Source of the DNA: Myxococcus hansupus
GTDB lineage: Bacteria > Myxococcota > Myxococcia > Myxococcales > Myxococcaceae
Direction of reading: 5' to 3'
Length of the DNA stretch: 64,000 nucleotides
Assembly: GCF_000280925.3 (NCBI RefSeq)
Contig: NZ_CP012109.1
Coordinates: 310,001 to 374,000, forward strand
In this document: positions 37,362 to 44,877 of the stretch, piece by piece
Numbering within the stretch: position 1 is the stretch's first letter
Layout: the number at the start of each line of letters is the position of its first letter
Notes under the pieces: model-generated
What the model was told of the DNA's origin: nothing
Seen by the model: only the letters and a program-made list of their open reading frames with translations
The model's database searches: none
Translations under genes and position numbers: made by a program

Positions 37362-37612
37362 TCGCAGCAGGTCTATCGCGTCGCGGTCCGGGCTGCTGGG
37401 GAAAAACCGTTGGCTGTTGACCGCCCCAGAGCTGGCCGCCAGGCCGGGTTCCGCGCGACGGGGCGGGCCGGACCCTGGCGGCGTTCAGGCCGTCCCGGGA
37501 CACCGGTCCGTCTCAATCCATGACGCTGGAAGTCACCCGTTCCTCGGGGCGGTCGGGGGGAGGCCCGTCCGCACTCGGTGCCGTGTCGCCCGGGTGCGGG
37601 GCGGGCAGGCGC

Positions 37613-38809
37613 TCAAATCTCCTCGAGCTTCAGCCGGAGGATGGGGCCCTTGTCGTCACGCTCCAGGACCTTGAAGGTGGCGCCCGGCGGGATGAGGACC
37701 TCTTCCTCACCCGGCTTGAGCGAGGCGCCCTGGATGTCGCGGCCCGTCTTGGTCTTGATTTCGAGGATGGCGTCGCCGTCGAACTTCGAGTCCGGGTTCT
37801 TCGCCGTGCTGGTGAAGGCGTCCCGGGTGATGACGGCGTCCTTCGTGTACGCGTCGTAGTACTTCTTGCTGTCGCCGCGGAACACGGTGCCTTCGAACTT
37901 GGGCAGCTCGTTGAGCGCCGCGCGGGTGACGGCGATGCCATCCACGTTGTTGCGCAGCGCGGAACTCGTGGGGCCCGAGCCGCTCTGCGCCAACGGGAAG
38001 AGGACCTGTCCGTTGTACGGCTTGAACTTCTCCTGCGTGTATTTGTAGACGGACACCTTGCCCTCGTCGGAGAGCTTGTTGATGTCCGCCACGCTGGTGG
38101 CCGCCTTGGGGTACTCCGTCTTGTTCTGCGTCAGGTGGGTGTTCGCCATCTCCACGTAGGGCTCGAACTTCCCATCCGTGAGCGCGCTCATCTGCTTGCG
38201 GTAGCTCTGCACCGTGGCGTTGTCCACGGTGGAGCCCTCGTTGAGCGCGCCGGCCAGCTTGACGCGCTCGGCGTCACCGCTCTTCACGTGAGGGCCGCCC
38301 TGGGCGAACACCGCGCGGATGAGGTCAGCCTTGGGGCCGATTTCCTTCTTCAGGGTGTCGAACTCCGGGGAACTCGCGTCGCCCTGGTTGCGCTGCAGGC
38401 CCTGGAGCGCGGAGAAGCTCGCATCGCTGATGTTCTTGATGGCGCCGCGGGGAACGCCCTGGGCCACGAAGGGCGCGATGGCCGAGTCAGCCCGGAGGAC
38501 GGCGGGGCCGGTGACGACCGTGTTCTTCGCGACCGTGGTGGTGACGGGCGCGGTGGTGCCGCCCACCACCGTCGGCTTTGGCCCACCCAGGGAGGGCGGC
38601 TTCGGCGGGGGCGGCGGCGCGAGGTTCGGCGTGCGCAGCGTGTTGGTGGGCTTGCCCGACACGAAGATGTCCGGCGGCTTCGGTGGCACCGGCGGCGGCG
38701 ACTTGGCGGTGGTCGGAGGGGGCGGAGGCGGCGGCGGGCCACCCGTCGTCTTCGGAGGCGTGGTGGTGGTGCCCGTCGGCTTCGGCGTGACGTTCGTGAT
38801 GCGACCCAT
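37613..38809 (-). CDS. Pro-rich protein with C-terminal R-S-E ADP-ribosyltransferase domain
   Basis: A 398-residue protein. The first 95 residues are Pro/Thr/Lys-rich with a run of eight prolines and no signal peptide. A helical middle part (about 105-290) is of unknown fold. The C-terminal 100 residues carry the features of arginine-type mono-ADP-ribosyltransferases: Arg311 in GTVFRGDSKKYY, the S-T-S-like FTSTAKN (Ser334), and the ExE turn in PGEEEVLIPPG (Glu368 and Glu370). These match the NAD-binding and catalytic residues of the R-S-E toxin class. The ATG at 38809 has GAGGGGGA upstream. It stands alone, with no obvious immunity gene. An effector or toxin role is inferred. Confidence 0.8.
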   Translation of the reverse strand: MGRITNVTPKPTGTTTTPPKTTGGPPPPPPPPTTAKSPPPVPPKPPDIFVSGKPTNTLRTPNLAPPPPPKPPSLGGPKPTVVGGTTAPVTTTVAKNTVVTGPAVLRADSAIAPFVAQGVPRGAIKNISDASFSALQGLQRNQGDASSPEFDTLKKEIGPKADLIRAVFAQGGPHVKSGDAERVKLAGALNEGSTVDNATVQSYRKQMSALTDGKFEPYVEMANTHLTQNKTEYPKAATSVADINKLSDEGKVSVYKYTQEKFKPYNGQVLFPLAQSGSGPTSSALRNNVDGIAVTRAALNELPKFEGTVFRGDSKKYYDAYTKDAVITRDAFTSTAKNPDSKFDGDAILEIKTKTGRDIQGASLKPGEEEVLIPPGATFKVLERDDKGPILRLKLEEI

Positions 38810-38950
38810 GGTGGTCCCCCTCAACCTGGTAAGTCCCAGGAGGTTGATGTGCGCTTATTCCCCATTCTCGGCGCCGGTGGGGCCGAGGTTGTGTCCCATG
38901 GGGGGTGGAGCCGGAATCATCAGCCTGATGACGGATGCCGGGGGCTGCGG

Positions 38951-38976
38951 GGAGCGGGGAGGGGACTCCCCGCTCC
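38951..38976. terminator. Perfect 11-bp hairpin 3' of the C69 dipeptidase gene
   Basis: GGAGCGGGGAG and CTCCCCGCTCC pair perfectly around GGGA. It lies 15 bp beyond the minus-strand stop of the C69 gene. There is no T-run, but position and stability suggest a transcript end. Confidence 0.5.
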
Positions 38977-38991
38977 AAGGACGTCGCGGGG

Positions 38992-40692
38992 TTACGGCGC
39001 GGGGGCCACGGTGGGCTTGGGCGCCGGCTTCTGCGCGGGCGGCTGCGCCGGAGCCGGAGCCGGAGCCTCGGCGGGCTTGGCGGGCATCGCCAGCGCCTTG
39101 CCGTTCTCCTGCACGATGCGGCGGTACCAGGCCTCCTGGTACTTGGGGTGGTTCACCTTGCCCAAGTCGTCGCGCACGTTGCCGTCGATGTACTTCACGA
39201 GCAGCGTCTCCCCGAGCTTGCGCCAGCGGGTGTGGACCTTCTCGCCCTGCTGGAGCGAGTAGTCCGTCAGGTACTGACGCGCCTCCTCCGGGCTGCGCTT
39301 GAACTGCTCCTGGGCGCGCTTCTCGACGTCGGCCTGGTCCGCGAGGAACTGGCCTTCCAGGTGGCCCTGCTCGCGCTGGACGTCCTGCACGATGTCGCTC
39401 CAGCGCGCGTAGGCCTGGTTCGACACCCAGTTGAAGACCCAGAAGGACGAGTCCCAGGAGAACTCGCCGCGGCTGGCCACGCCCTGCGCGAAGTTGCGCG
39501 GCACCTGCCGGATGCCGGCGTACATGGGCGTGTAGACGGTGGTGAAGGTGTCATCCACGCCGAACCAGAGCACGCCGCCAATGGGGGCCGGCAGCCAGTC
39601 CCGCATCTGCGCGACGAAGGAGAAGCCGGTCTGCTGCGTGGAGATGGCGCGCTCGTGGACGTACTGCTTGCCGTCCACCTCCCACGTCATGGGCCGCCAG
39701 CGGTAGGGCACCGCGTAGGGGCCCGCGCCCACGTCCTTCGTCATGTCCAGCGGGGTGCCCTCGAAGTGGTCGCGCATCAGCGCCATGGTGTCCTGCACGG
39801 ACAGCTTCTTGTCCGGCTTCACCCACAGCGGCAGCCGCTTCTCCGGCGTGGCGCCGTTCGCGTACTCCGCGCCCAGCTTCATGGACGGCGCCGCGCGGCG
39901 GAAGATGCTCCACACGCGCGCCTCGGAGAAGCGCTGCCCGCCGAAGTCGATGGGGTTGTACGTCTCCGCGAAGTTGAAGTCCTTGTCGGCGCCCTTGAAC
40001 CAGCCCTTCGCCCGGGCGAAGGAGATGACGTCCGGCGAGTAGAGCGTCGTCTGCTTGTCATTGAGCGGGAACGTGCCGATGCGCGCCTGGTTGGCGTGCG
40101 CGGAGAGGTACCCGTCCGGCAGCTTGCGGGCCACCCACACCGCGCCCTTCTCGCCCTTGCCCTTGCCAATCATCTCCAGCAGCCAGGCCTCCTTCGGGTC
40201 GGCGATGGAGAACGACTCGCCGCTGGAGGCATAGCCGTGCTCGGCGACCAGCGTCGTCATGACCTGGATGGCCTCACGCGCCGTCTTCGCGCGCTCCAGC
40301 GTGGTGTAGATGAGCGAGCCGTAGTCGACGATGCCCGCGGGGCCCGCCAGCTCCTCGCGTCCGCCGAACGTGGACTCGCCGATGGAGAGCTGGTGCTCGT
40401 TCATGTTGCCCACCACCGAGTACGTCACGGCGGGCTGGGGGATGCGGCCCAGGAACTTGCCGGTGTCCCACTCGATGATGTCGCGCATGGCGCCGGGCGC
40501 GTGGTGGCGCGCGGGGGTGTAGTACAGCTCGCCGTACAGCTCGTGCGCGTCCGCCGCGTAGGTGACGAAGGTGGCACCGTCCGTCGTGGCCCCCTTGGAG
40601 ACCAGCATGCTGGTACAGGCGAGCACGGGCGGGGCAACCAGCGCGGCCGTGACGGGCACCGCGGTCAGCAGGTTCATGAGGCGTCGGTTCAT
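38992..40692 (-). CDS. Peptidase C69 family dipeptidase, exported
   Basis: A 566-residue Ntn-hydrolase-type dipeptidase (PepD/dipeptidase A family). A signal peptide is followed by Cys26 in VLACTSMLVSKGATTDG; in C69 enzymes the N-terminal nucleophile Cys is exposed by processing, here probably by signal cleavage itself. Typical blocks include GYASSGESFSIADPKEAWLLE in parts, VWVARKLPDGYLSAHANQARI in parts and SFWVFNWVSNQAYARW. The C-terminus has a Pro/Ala-rich tail of about 35 residues. It may digest dipeptides from prey or wall turnover in the periplasm or outside. The start is the ATG at 40692; an upstream in-frame start would spoil the signal. Confidence 0.88.
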   Translation of the reverse strand: MNRRLMNLLTAVPVTAALVAPPVLACTSMLVSKGATTDGATFVTYAADAHELYGELYYTPARHHAPGAMRDIIEWDTGKFLGRIPQPAVTYSVVGNMNEHQLSIGESTFGGREELAGPAGIVDYGSLIYTTLERAKTAREAIQVMTTLVAEHGYASSGESFSIADPKEAWLLEMIGKGKGEKGAVWVARKLPDGYLSAHANQARIGTFPLNDKQTTLYSPDVISFARAKGWFKGADKDFNFAETYNPIDFGGQRFSEARVWSIFRRAAPSMKLGAEYANGATPEKRLPLWVKPDKKLSVQDTMALMRDHFEGTPLDMTKDVGAGPYAVPYRWRPMTWEVDGKQYVHERAISTQQTGFSFVAQMRDWLPAPIGGVLWFGVDDTFTTVYTPMYAGIRQVPRNFAQGVASRGEFSWDSSFWVFNWVSNQAYARWSDIVQDVQREQGHLEGQFLADQADVEKRAQEQFKRSPEEARQYLTDYSLQQGEKVHTRWRKLGETLLVKYIDGNVRDDLGKVNHPKYQEAWYRRIVQENGKALAMPAKPAEAPAPAPAQPPAQKPAPKPTVAPAP

Positions 40693-40846
40693 GGCGGCGG
40701 ATGGTACCAATCCACTCCCGGTTGGCTACCGCTCGCAGGGGGTGCCTTCCTGGTTGCCCCTCATGGGCCCGTTCACGAACCACGGGCCGCCGCCTGGGCC
40801 ACGAGAGAAATCCCGAGCGGCGGCCCTCGTTCCGGAAGTCGCGTTC

Positions 40847-41197
40847 TCAGTCGTTCGTCGTGCTCACCTCCTTTCCCTCGGAGGGCACGGGCACCTGTTC
40901 GACTCGCAGCGTCGTGGGCCCGCTCAGCGCCAGATGCGCCTTGAGCTTGAGGAACTTCTTCTTGCCGAAGCCCTTCACGCGCACCAGCTCCTCCACGCGC
41001 TTGAAGGGCCGCTTCTGCCGATGCTCGATGATGCGCTGCGCCGCTTTCTCACCGACGCCCGGCAGCAAATCCAGCTCCGCCGCGGTGGCCTCGTTCAGGT
41101 TCACGGTGCCCGTGTGCTGCGTGCGCAGCTTCGCCGCCACCGCCACCCCGGGCCCGCACAGCAGCAGGCCCATCACCACCGCGCACAGGGCCCTCAC
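40847..41197 (-). CDS. ComEA-like helix-hairpin-helix protein
   Basis: A 116-residue exported DNA-binding protein. A signal peptide (about residues 1-22) is followed by a ComEA-type double helix-hairpin-helix: VNLNEATAAELDLLPGVG then KRVEELVRVKGFGKKKFLKL. ComEA binds incoming DNA in the periplasm. The GTG start overlaps the stop of the preceding small gene (GTGA), so translation is coupled. No other competence gene is close. Confidence 0.85.
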   Translation of the reverse strand: MRALCAVVMGLLLCGPGVAVAAKLRTQHTGTVNLNEATAAELDLLPGVGEKAAQRIIEHRQKRPFKRVEELVRVKGFGKKKFLKLKAHLALSGPTTLRVEQVPVPSEGKEVSTTND

Positions 41198-41442
41198 GAG
41201 TGGCCGCCCACGGGGGCGTCCAGTCCCAGCTCGCCGGCGTAGCGGCCCCCGCTCATCCCCGGCGTGTCGCGCTTCTCCGCCGCCTCGCGCACGTGCAGCT
41301 TCCCGTCCAGCGGCAGCACGTCCAGCAACACATTGAGCGAGCCGTCCTTGTTCACGAACGCGCTCCCCGCCCGCACCCAGATGCTCCCGCCCTTGCCCTC
41401 GCGAATGGAGAAGACCGCCAGTCGCTTACCCGCCGTCAGCAT
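41194..41442 (-). CDS. Small conserved protein upstream of comEA
   Basis: An 82-residue protein with no signal or membrane segment. The core IWVRAGSAFVNKDGSLNVLL followed by DVLPLDGKLHVREA has the look of a small beta-barrel and resembles a family found in many proteobacteria as an unnamed short protein. A GGAGG lies 6 nt before the ATG. It overlaps the comEA-like start by 4 bp. Function unknown; a nucleic-acid link is possible from the context only. Confidence 0.75.
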   Translation of the reverse strand: MLTAGKRLAVFSIREGKGGSIWVRAGSAFVNKDGSLNVLLDVLPLDGKLHVREAAEKRDTPGMSGGRYAGELGLDAPVGGHS

Positions 41443-41645
41443 CAACCACCTCCACGCTCCGCATCGCGCCACCACGGCGCGGCTGCCTCGTCGGCTTGAC
41501 CGCCTGAGGTCGTGGGGAGCTTGAGCAGCCGGCGTGCCAACGGTGTTCTCCTCTGGGCCATCTCCACACACCGTGCGCGGATGTGAGAACCGTCCCGCCG
41601 CGAGGACGGACAGCGGGACTCCAGTGGCTTCTCAGGGGGCGAGAG

Positions 41646-41684
41646 GCCGCGGGCACCGCGGCTTCATGGGCTTCCGAGCCCATG
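41646..41684 (+). promoter_or_regulatory. Two adjacent perfect hairpins in the M19 dipeptidase leader
   Basis: GCCGCGG-gca-CCGCGGC (41646-41662) and CATGGGCT-tccg-AGCCCATG (41665-41684) lie two bases apart, about 40 bp before the start of the plus-strand dipeptidase gene. They could be an attenuator, a processing site or a protein-binding structure. No U-run follows, so termination is uncertain. Confidence 0.35.
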
Positions 41685-41722
41685 GGAGAGTGCCCCCTGT
41701 CTGCCCATGCGGAGGTGTCCGA

Positions 41723-42973
41723 GTGAATCGCTTCGTCCTTGCCGCGGTGAGTCTGCTGGGGGCGCCCGTGCTCGCCGCCGAGCCTTCGGAGGTGTCCGCG
41801 AAGGCCCGCGCCATCCACGAGTCCGCGCTCATCATCGACACGCACCTGGACACGCCCTTGCGGATGCTGGACGAGGGCTTCGACCTGGGCTCGACATCAC
41901 CCGAAGGCGTGGGCCACGTGGACCTTGCCCGGGCGCGCGCGGGCAACCTGGGCGCGGGGTTCTTCTCCATCTGGGTTTCGCCCCAGGAGCCCGCGGGTCG
42001 GTATACGCACCGCGCGCTGCGCCTCATCGACGCGGTGCTTCAGCAGGTGGAGCGTCATCCGGAGGAGATGGTGCTCGCGCTGTCCTCCAAGGACATCGTC
42101 GCCGCGCGCTCTGGAAAGAAGAAGCGGCTGGCCACCTTGATGGGCGTCGAGGGTGGGCACGCGATTGAAGATGACCTGGGCGTGCTCCGCCTCTTCTATC
42201 GGCTGGGCGTGCGGTACATGACGTTGACGTGGTCCAACTCCACCGGCTGGGCCGACTCCTCCGGGGACCTGGATGACCCGAAGGTGAAGCGCCATGGCGG
42301 CCTCACGGACTTCGGACGCGACGTCGTCCGGGAGATGAACCGGCTGGGCATGCTGGTGGACGTGTCCCACGTCGCGGATGCGACCTTCTTCGACGTGATG
42401 AAGGTGACGCGGGCGCCGGTCATCGCCTCGCATTCCTCCGCGCGCGCGTTGGCGAACCATCCGCGCAACATGACGGATGACATGTTGAAGGCGGTGGCGG
42501 CCAACGGCGGCGTGGTGATGGTGAACTTCTACGCCGCGTTCATCGATGACGACTTCCGAAAGGCCTCCGCCGCGATGGCCCCTGAACGAAAGGCCGCCTT
42601 CGACGCCGTCGAGGCCCGGCATGCGAACGCCGACGCCGCCACCCGCTTCCGCGCCACCTTCCTGGAGAACGCGGCGTGGGTCGAGAAGGCGAAGCGGCCT
42701 CCGTTGGAGGTCCTCATCAACCACATCGACCACATCGCCAAGGTGGCGGGTGTCGCGCATGTGGGGCTCGGCTCGGACTTCGATGGCATCGACGCCACGC
42801 CGCAGGGCATCGACTCGGTGGCGGACCTGCCGCGCATCACCGAGGCGCTGGTGGCCCGAGGCTACACCCGTGAGCAGCTTCACAAGATTCTCGGAGGCAA
42901 CCTGCTGCGCGTCTTTCAAGAGGCGGAGCGTGTCAGTCGTGAGCTGCGCGCGGCTTCCGCAACGAACCGTTGA
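41723..42973 (+). CDS. Membrane dipeptidase (peptidase M19), exported
   Basis: A 416-residue renal-dipeptidase-like enzyme. The GTG start has GGAGG 7 nt upstream and begins a signal peptide (FVLAAVSLLGAPVLAAE). The binuclear zinc centre is visible: DTHLDTP, the bridging Glu in MGVEGGHAI, His in VDVSHVAD and in APVIASHSSARAL, and Asp in VGLGSDFDGI. It hydrolyses dipeptides, including D-amino-acid ones in some members. It is divergent from the comEA pair. Confidence 0.92.
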   Translation: MNRFVLAAVSLLGAPVLAAEPSEVSAKARAIHESALIIDTHLDTPLRMLDEGFDLGSTSPEGVGHVDLARARAGNLGAGFFSIWVSPQEPAGRYTHRALRLIDAVLQQVERHPEEMVLALSSKDIVAARSGKKKRLATLMGVEGGHAIEDDLGVLRLFYRLGVRYMTLTWSNSTGWADSSGDLDDPKVKRHGGLTDFGRDVVREMNRLGMLVDVSHVADATFFDVMKVTRAPVIASHSSARALANHPRNMTDDMLKAVAANGGVVMVNFYAAFIDDDFRKASAAMAPERKAAFDAVEARHANADAATRFRATFLENAAWVEKAKRPPLEVLINHIDHIAKVAGVAHVGLGSDFDGIDATPQGIDSVADLPRITEALVARGYTREQLHKILGGNLLRVFQEAERVSRELRAASATNR

Positions 42974-43027
42974 GTGGCCGGGCGGGGGGCTTCCGTCTCA
43001 CCCAGCGTGGGCGGTAGCGTCCGCGCC

Positions 43028-43684
43028 ATGGCAACGGGCACGGGTTGGCTGCGTCTCGGCGTGTTGGGAGGACTCCTCGCGGGCTCCGCCTCGTTCGCGG
43101 AGGACGTCGCGGATGCGCCTCGGGCCAGGGAGCGGCCACCGGCGTACGAGACGGAGTCCGTGCAGTGGCAGCTCCTGGCGGGCGGCATGGCGTCGCTCGA
43201 TGGGTATAGCACCCTGGGCTATCAGGGGTGGATGCTCGGGTCCGGGTGGGAGTTCCCCCGGCTGCGCTTCCGCTTCCAGTTCATGGCGGACCTCCCGCGA
43301 AGCCTGGTGGACGACCGCACCGAGGTGCAGTTGGAGCAGTACGCCTTGGGCTTCTGGCTCGACACGCCGCTGCTGCGTTCCGGGGAGTGGCGGTGGAGCG
43401 TCGGCGCCGGGGCGGGACTGCTCGTCTTCCTGCGGTCCGCCTACGCGCTCGTGGGGGGCGTGGAGCCGGCGGGCCCTCGCATCCACCCCACGCTCATGGC
43501 CGGGCCCGACACCTCCCTGCGCTGGCGCTTCTCGCGGTACCTGGGCCTGGAGGGCACTCTGTCGATGGACGTCGTCGTCGGCCGTCCCATCTTCGGCTTC
43601 GTGGATTCGAGCGGGTTCGATCCACTTCGCGCGGGCTGGGTCGTCCGCCCCCGTTTGAACGTCACGCTGATGGTCTTCCCGTGA
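43028..43684 (+). CDS. Exported beta-rich protein, possibly outer-membrane barrel
   Basis: A 218-residue protein with a signal peptide cut near SASFA-ED. The mature part has alternating hydrophobic/polar strands, many Trp, Tyr and Arg, ends in Phe-Pro, and contains GYSTLGYQGWMLGSGWEF and VGAGAGLLVFLR. This suggests a small beta-barrel. I recognise no named family. The ATG at 43028 is 54 bp after the M19 gene, and a small lipoprotein gene follows 7 bp after its stop, so the two may be co-transcribed. Confidence 0.7.
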   Translation: MATGTGWLRLGVLGGLLAGSASFAEDVADAPRARERPPAYETESVQWQLLAGGMASLDGYSTLGYQGWMLGSGWEFPRLRFRFQFMADLPRSLVDDRTEVQLEQYALGFWLDTPLLRSGEWRWSVGAGAGLLVFLRSAYALVGGVEPAGPRIHPTLMAGPDTSLRWRFSRYLGLEGTLSMDVVVGRPIFGFVDSSGFDPLRAGWVVRPRLNVTLMVFP

Positions 43685-43691
43685 GAGGTGG

Positions 43692-43994
43692 ATGCCGATG
43701 AGCCGCACCGTGTTCGCAGCACAGGCCCTGCGCGGCGGCGCCCGCTGGAGCGTGAAGCAACTGCTCGTCGTCTCACTGGCGGCCTGGGGCGGCGGCTGCG
43801 CTGTCGAGGACCCGGTGGCGAGGCTCCGGGGCGCGGACGCGGGGACGGGCTCCTTCTCCGACGAGGACGAAGAAGCGCAAGGTGTGTGGCTGGAGTCCGG
43901 AGATGTTCCTCCGGATTGCGTGCCCCCGGACGCGGAGCCCGACTCGGGCGTGGTGTGTGAAGACGCGGGGACACCCGACGTGCCGTCGCCCTGA
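43692..43994 (+). CDS. Small acidic lipoprotein
   Basis: A 100-residue protein. After a basic start, a hydrophobic core (LLVVSLAAW) leads to GGGC, a plausible lipobox Cys at about residue 36. The mature part is short, acidic and Pro-rich (SDEDEEAQG, DAEPDSG), with no fold recognisable. GAGGTGG lies immediately upstream of the ATG. It probably shares a transcript with the barrel-like gene before it. Confidence 0.55.
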   Translation: MPMSRTVFAAQALRGGARWSVKQLLVVSLAAWGGGCAVEDPVARLRGADAGTGSFSDEDEEAQGVWLESGDVPPDCVPPDAEPDSGVVCEDAGTPDVPSP

Positions 43995-44109
43995 GTGGGT
44001 GTTCGTCCCACGCGCCCCGCATCGAATTCGAGCGACCGAGGGACTGGCGGGACTGGAACCGCATGCCCATGTTGCGCGCGTCCATCCGGACTCGACGGGG
44101 AGGGTGCGC

Positions 44110-44577
44110 GTGTCCAAGACAGCGCAGTGCGACACGCGAACTCGTGAGGTGAGCTGGCCGGTGTTGTTGTGGGAGCTGGGGGCCTCCGCATCCCGCGCGG
44201 GAGGGGCGAAGCCTCGCGTCACGGACCCCATCGTGTTGGAGCTTCGCCCGCGCCTGGGTGCCACGGCATCCGAGGTGACGCTGGGCCGCGGCGCCGAATG
44301 CGACATCGTCCTGGCCGAGCCCTCCGTGTCGCGCCTGCATGCCCGTTTCCGTCGGGAGCCGCACACGGGGCTGTGGAGCGTGACGGACCTGGAGAGTGAG
44401 CGCGGGACGTACCAGGACGGCGTGTTGATTCTGCCGGGCCGCCCCGCGCTGCTGCTGTGCCGTTCGCGGCTCACGCTGGGCAACGTGGAGCTCCTGTTCC
44501 TCCAGACGTATGCCGCCGAGCAGTCCGTGCGTGCGTCCTGGACGCCGTCCCCGGTGCGCTTGACCCGCCGGAGGTGA
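44110..44577 (+). CDS. FHA-domain protein
   Basis: A 155-residue protein with one FHA domain (about residues 45-130): VTLGRGAECDIVL, SVSRLHARF and DLESERGTYQDG hold the phospho-threonine-binding Arg, Ser, His and the loop before strand 10 (with Arg-Gly-Thr where Asn-Gly-Thr is usual). The rest is Arg-rich. The start is not certain; GTG at 44110 has GGGGAGG about 6 nt upstream. Its 3' end contains the -35 element of the btuB riboswitch promoter. FHA proteins read Ser/Thr kinase signals. Confidence 0.75.
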   Translation: MSKTAQCDTRTREVSWPVLLWELGASASRAGGAKPRVTDPIVLELRPRLGATASEVTLGRGAECDIVLAEPSVSRLHARFRREPHTGLWSVTDLESERGTYQDGVLILPGRPALLLCRSRLTLGNVELLFLQTYAAEQSVRASWTPSPVRLTRRR

Positions 44578-44588
44578 CCTCCTACAAA
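44560..44588 (+). promoter_or_regulatory. Promoter for the first cobalamin riboswitch
   Basis: TTGACC (44560-44565), a 17-bp spacer and TACAAA (44583-44588) form a good sigma-70-type pair. It places transcription start near 44595, just before the riboswitch. The -35 lies in the last codons of the FHA gene. Confidence 0.55.
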
Positions 44589-44605
44589 GGGCGCGCCCTT
44601 GGGTG

Positions 44606-44801
44606 CCCATGTCGGGCTTTCAAGAGGGAAGCCGGTGCGAGTCCGGCGCGGTCCCGCCACTGTGAACGGGCAGCCCTGAGGTCAGGGCCGGGGGCTTCAG
44701 TCTGTCGCCACTCCGGCCGCGGCCGGGGGAAGGTGGAAGTCCTCTTCTGGCATGACGCAGCGTGTGTCAGCCGCCGGAGTCCGTCAGCCAGGAGACCTGC
44801 C
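44606..44801 (+). ncRNA. Cobalamin riboswitch upstream of btuB
   Basis: Class cobalamin riboswitch. Conserved core blocks are AGGGAAGCCGGTGCGAGTCC (44625 onward), GCGGTCCCGCCACTGT, then CGCCACT, GGAAGGTGG-type junction sequences, and the 3' B12 box AGCCAGGAGACCTGCC at 44786-44801. It occupies most of the 300-base spacer 44578-44877. In the known mechanism, adenosylcobalamin binding turns off expression, here of btuB and the overlapping genes through btuC. Confidence 0.95.
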
Positions 44802-44826
44802 CAGGGGTGCGGCCGAGCCTTTCGCG

Positions 44827-44852
44827 GGCCCGGGCGGTGGGCCTTCTCTCTT
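44827..44852 (+). terminator. Candidate riboswitch-controlled terminator
   Basis: GGCCC (44827-44831) pairs with GGGCC (44839-44843) and is followed by TTCTCTCTT, just after the B12 box and 26 bases before the btuB start. The stem is short, so this is a weak terminator; translational control remains possible. Confidence 0.35.
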
Positions 44853-44877
44853 CGTCGGAGGGAGCGGAAGGCGGAGC

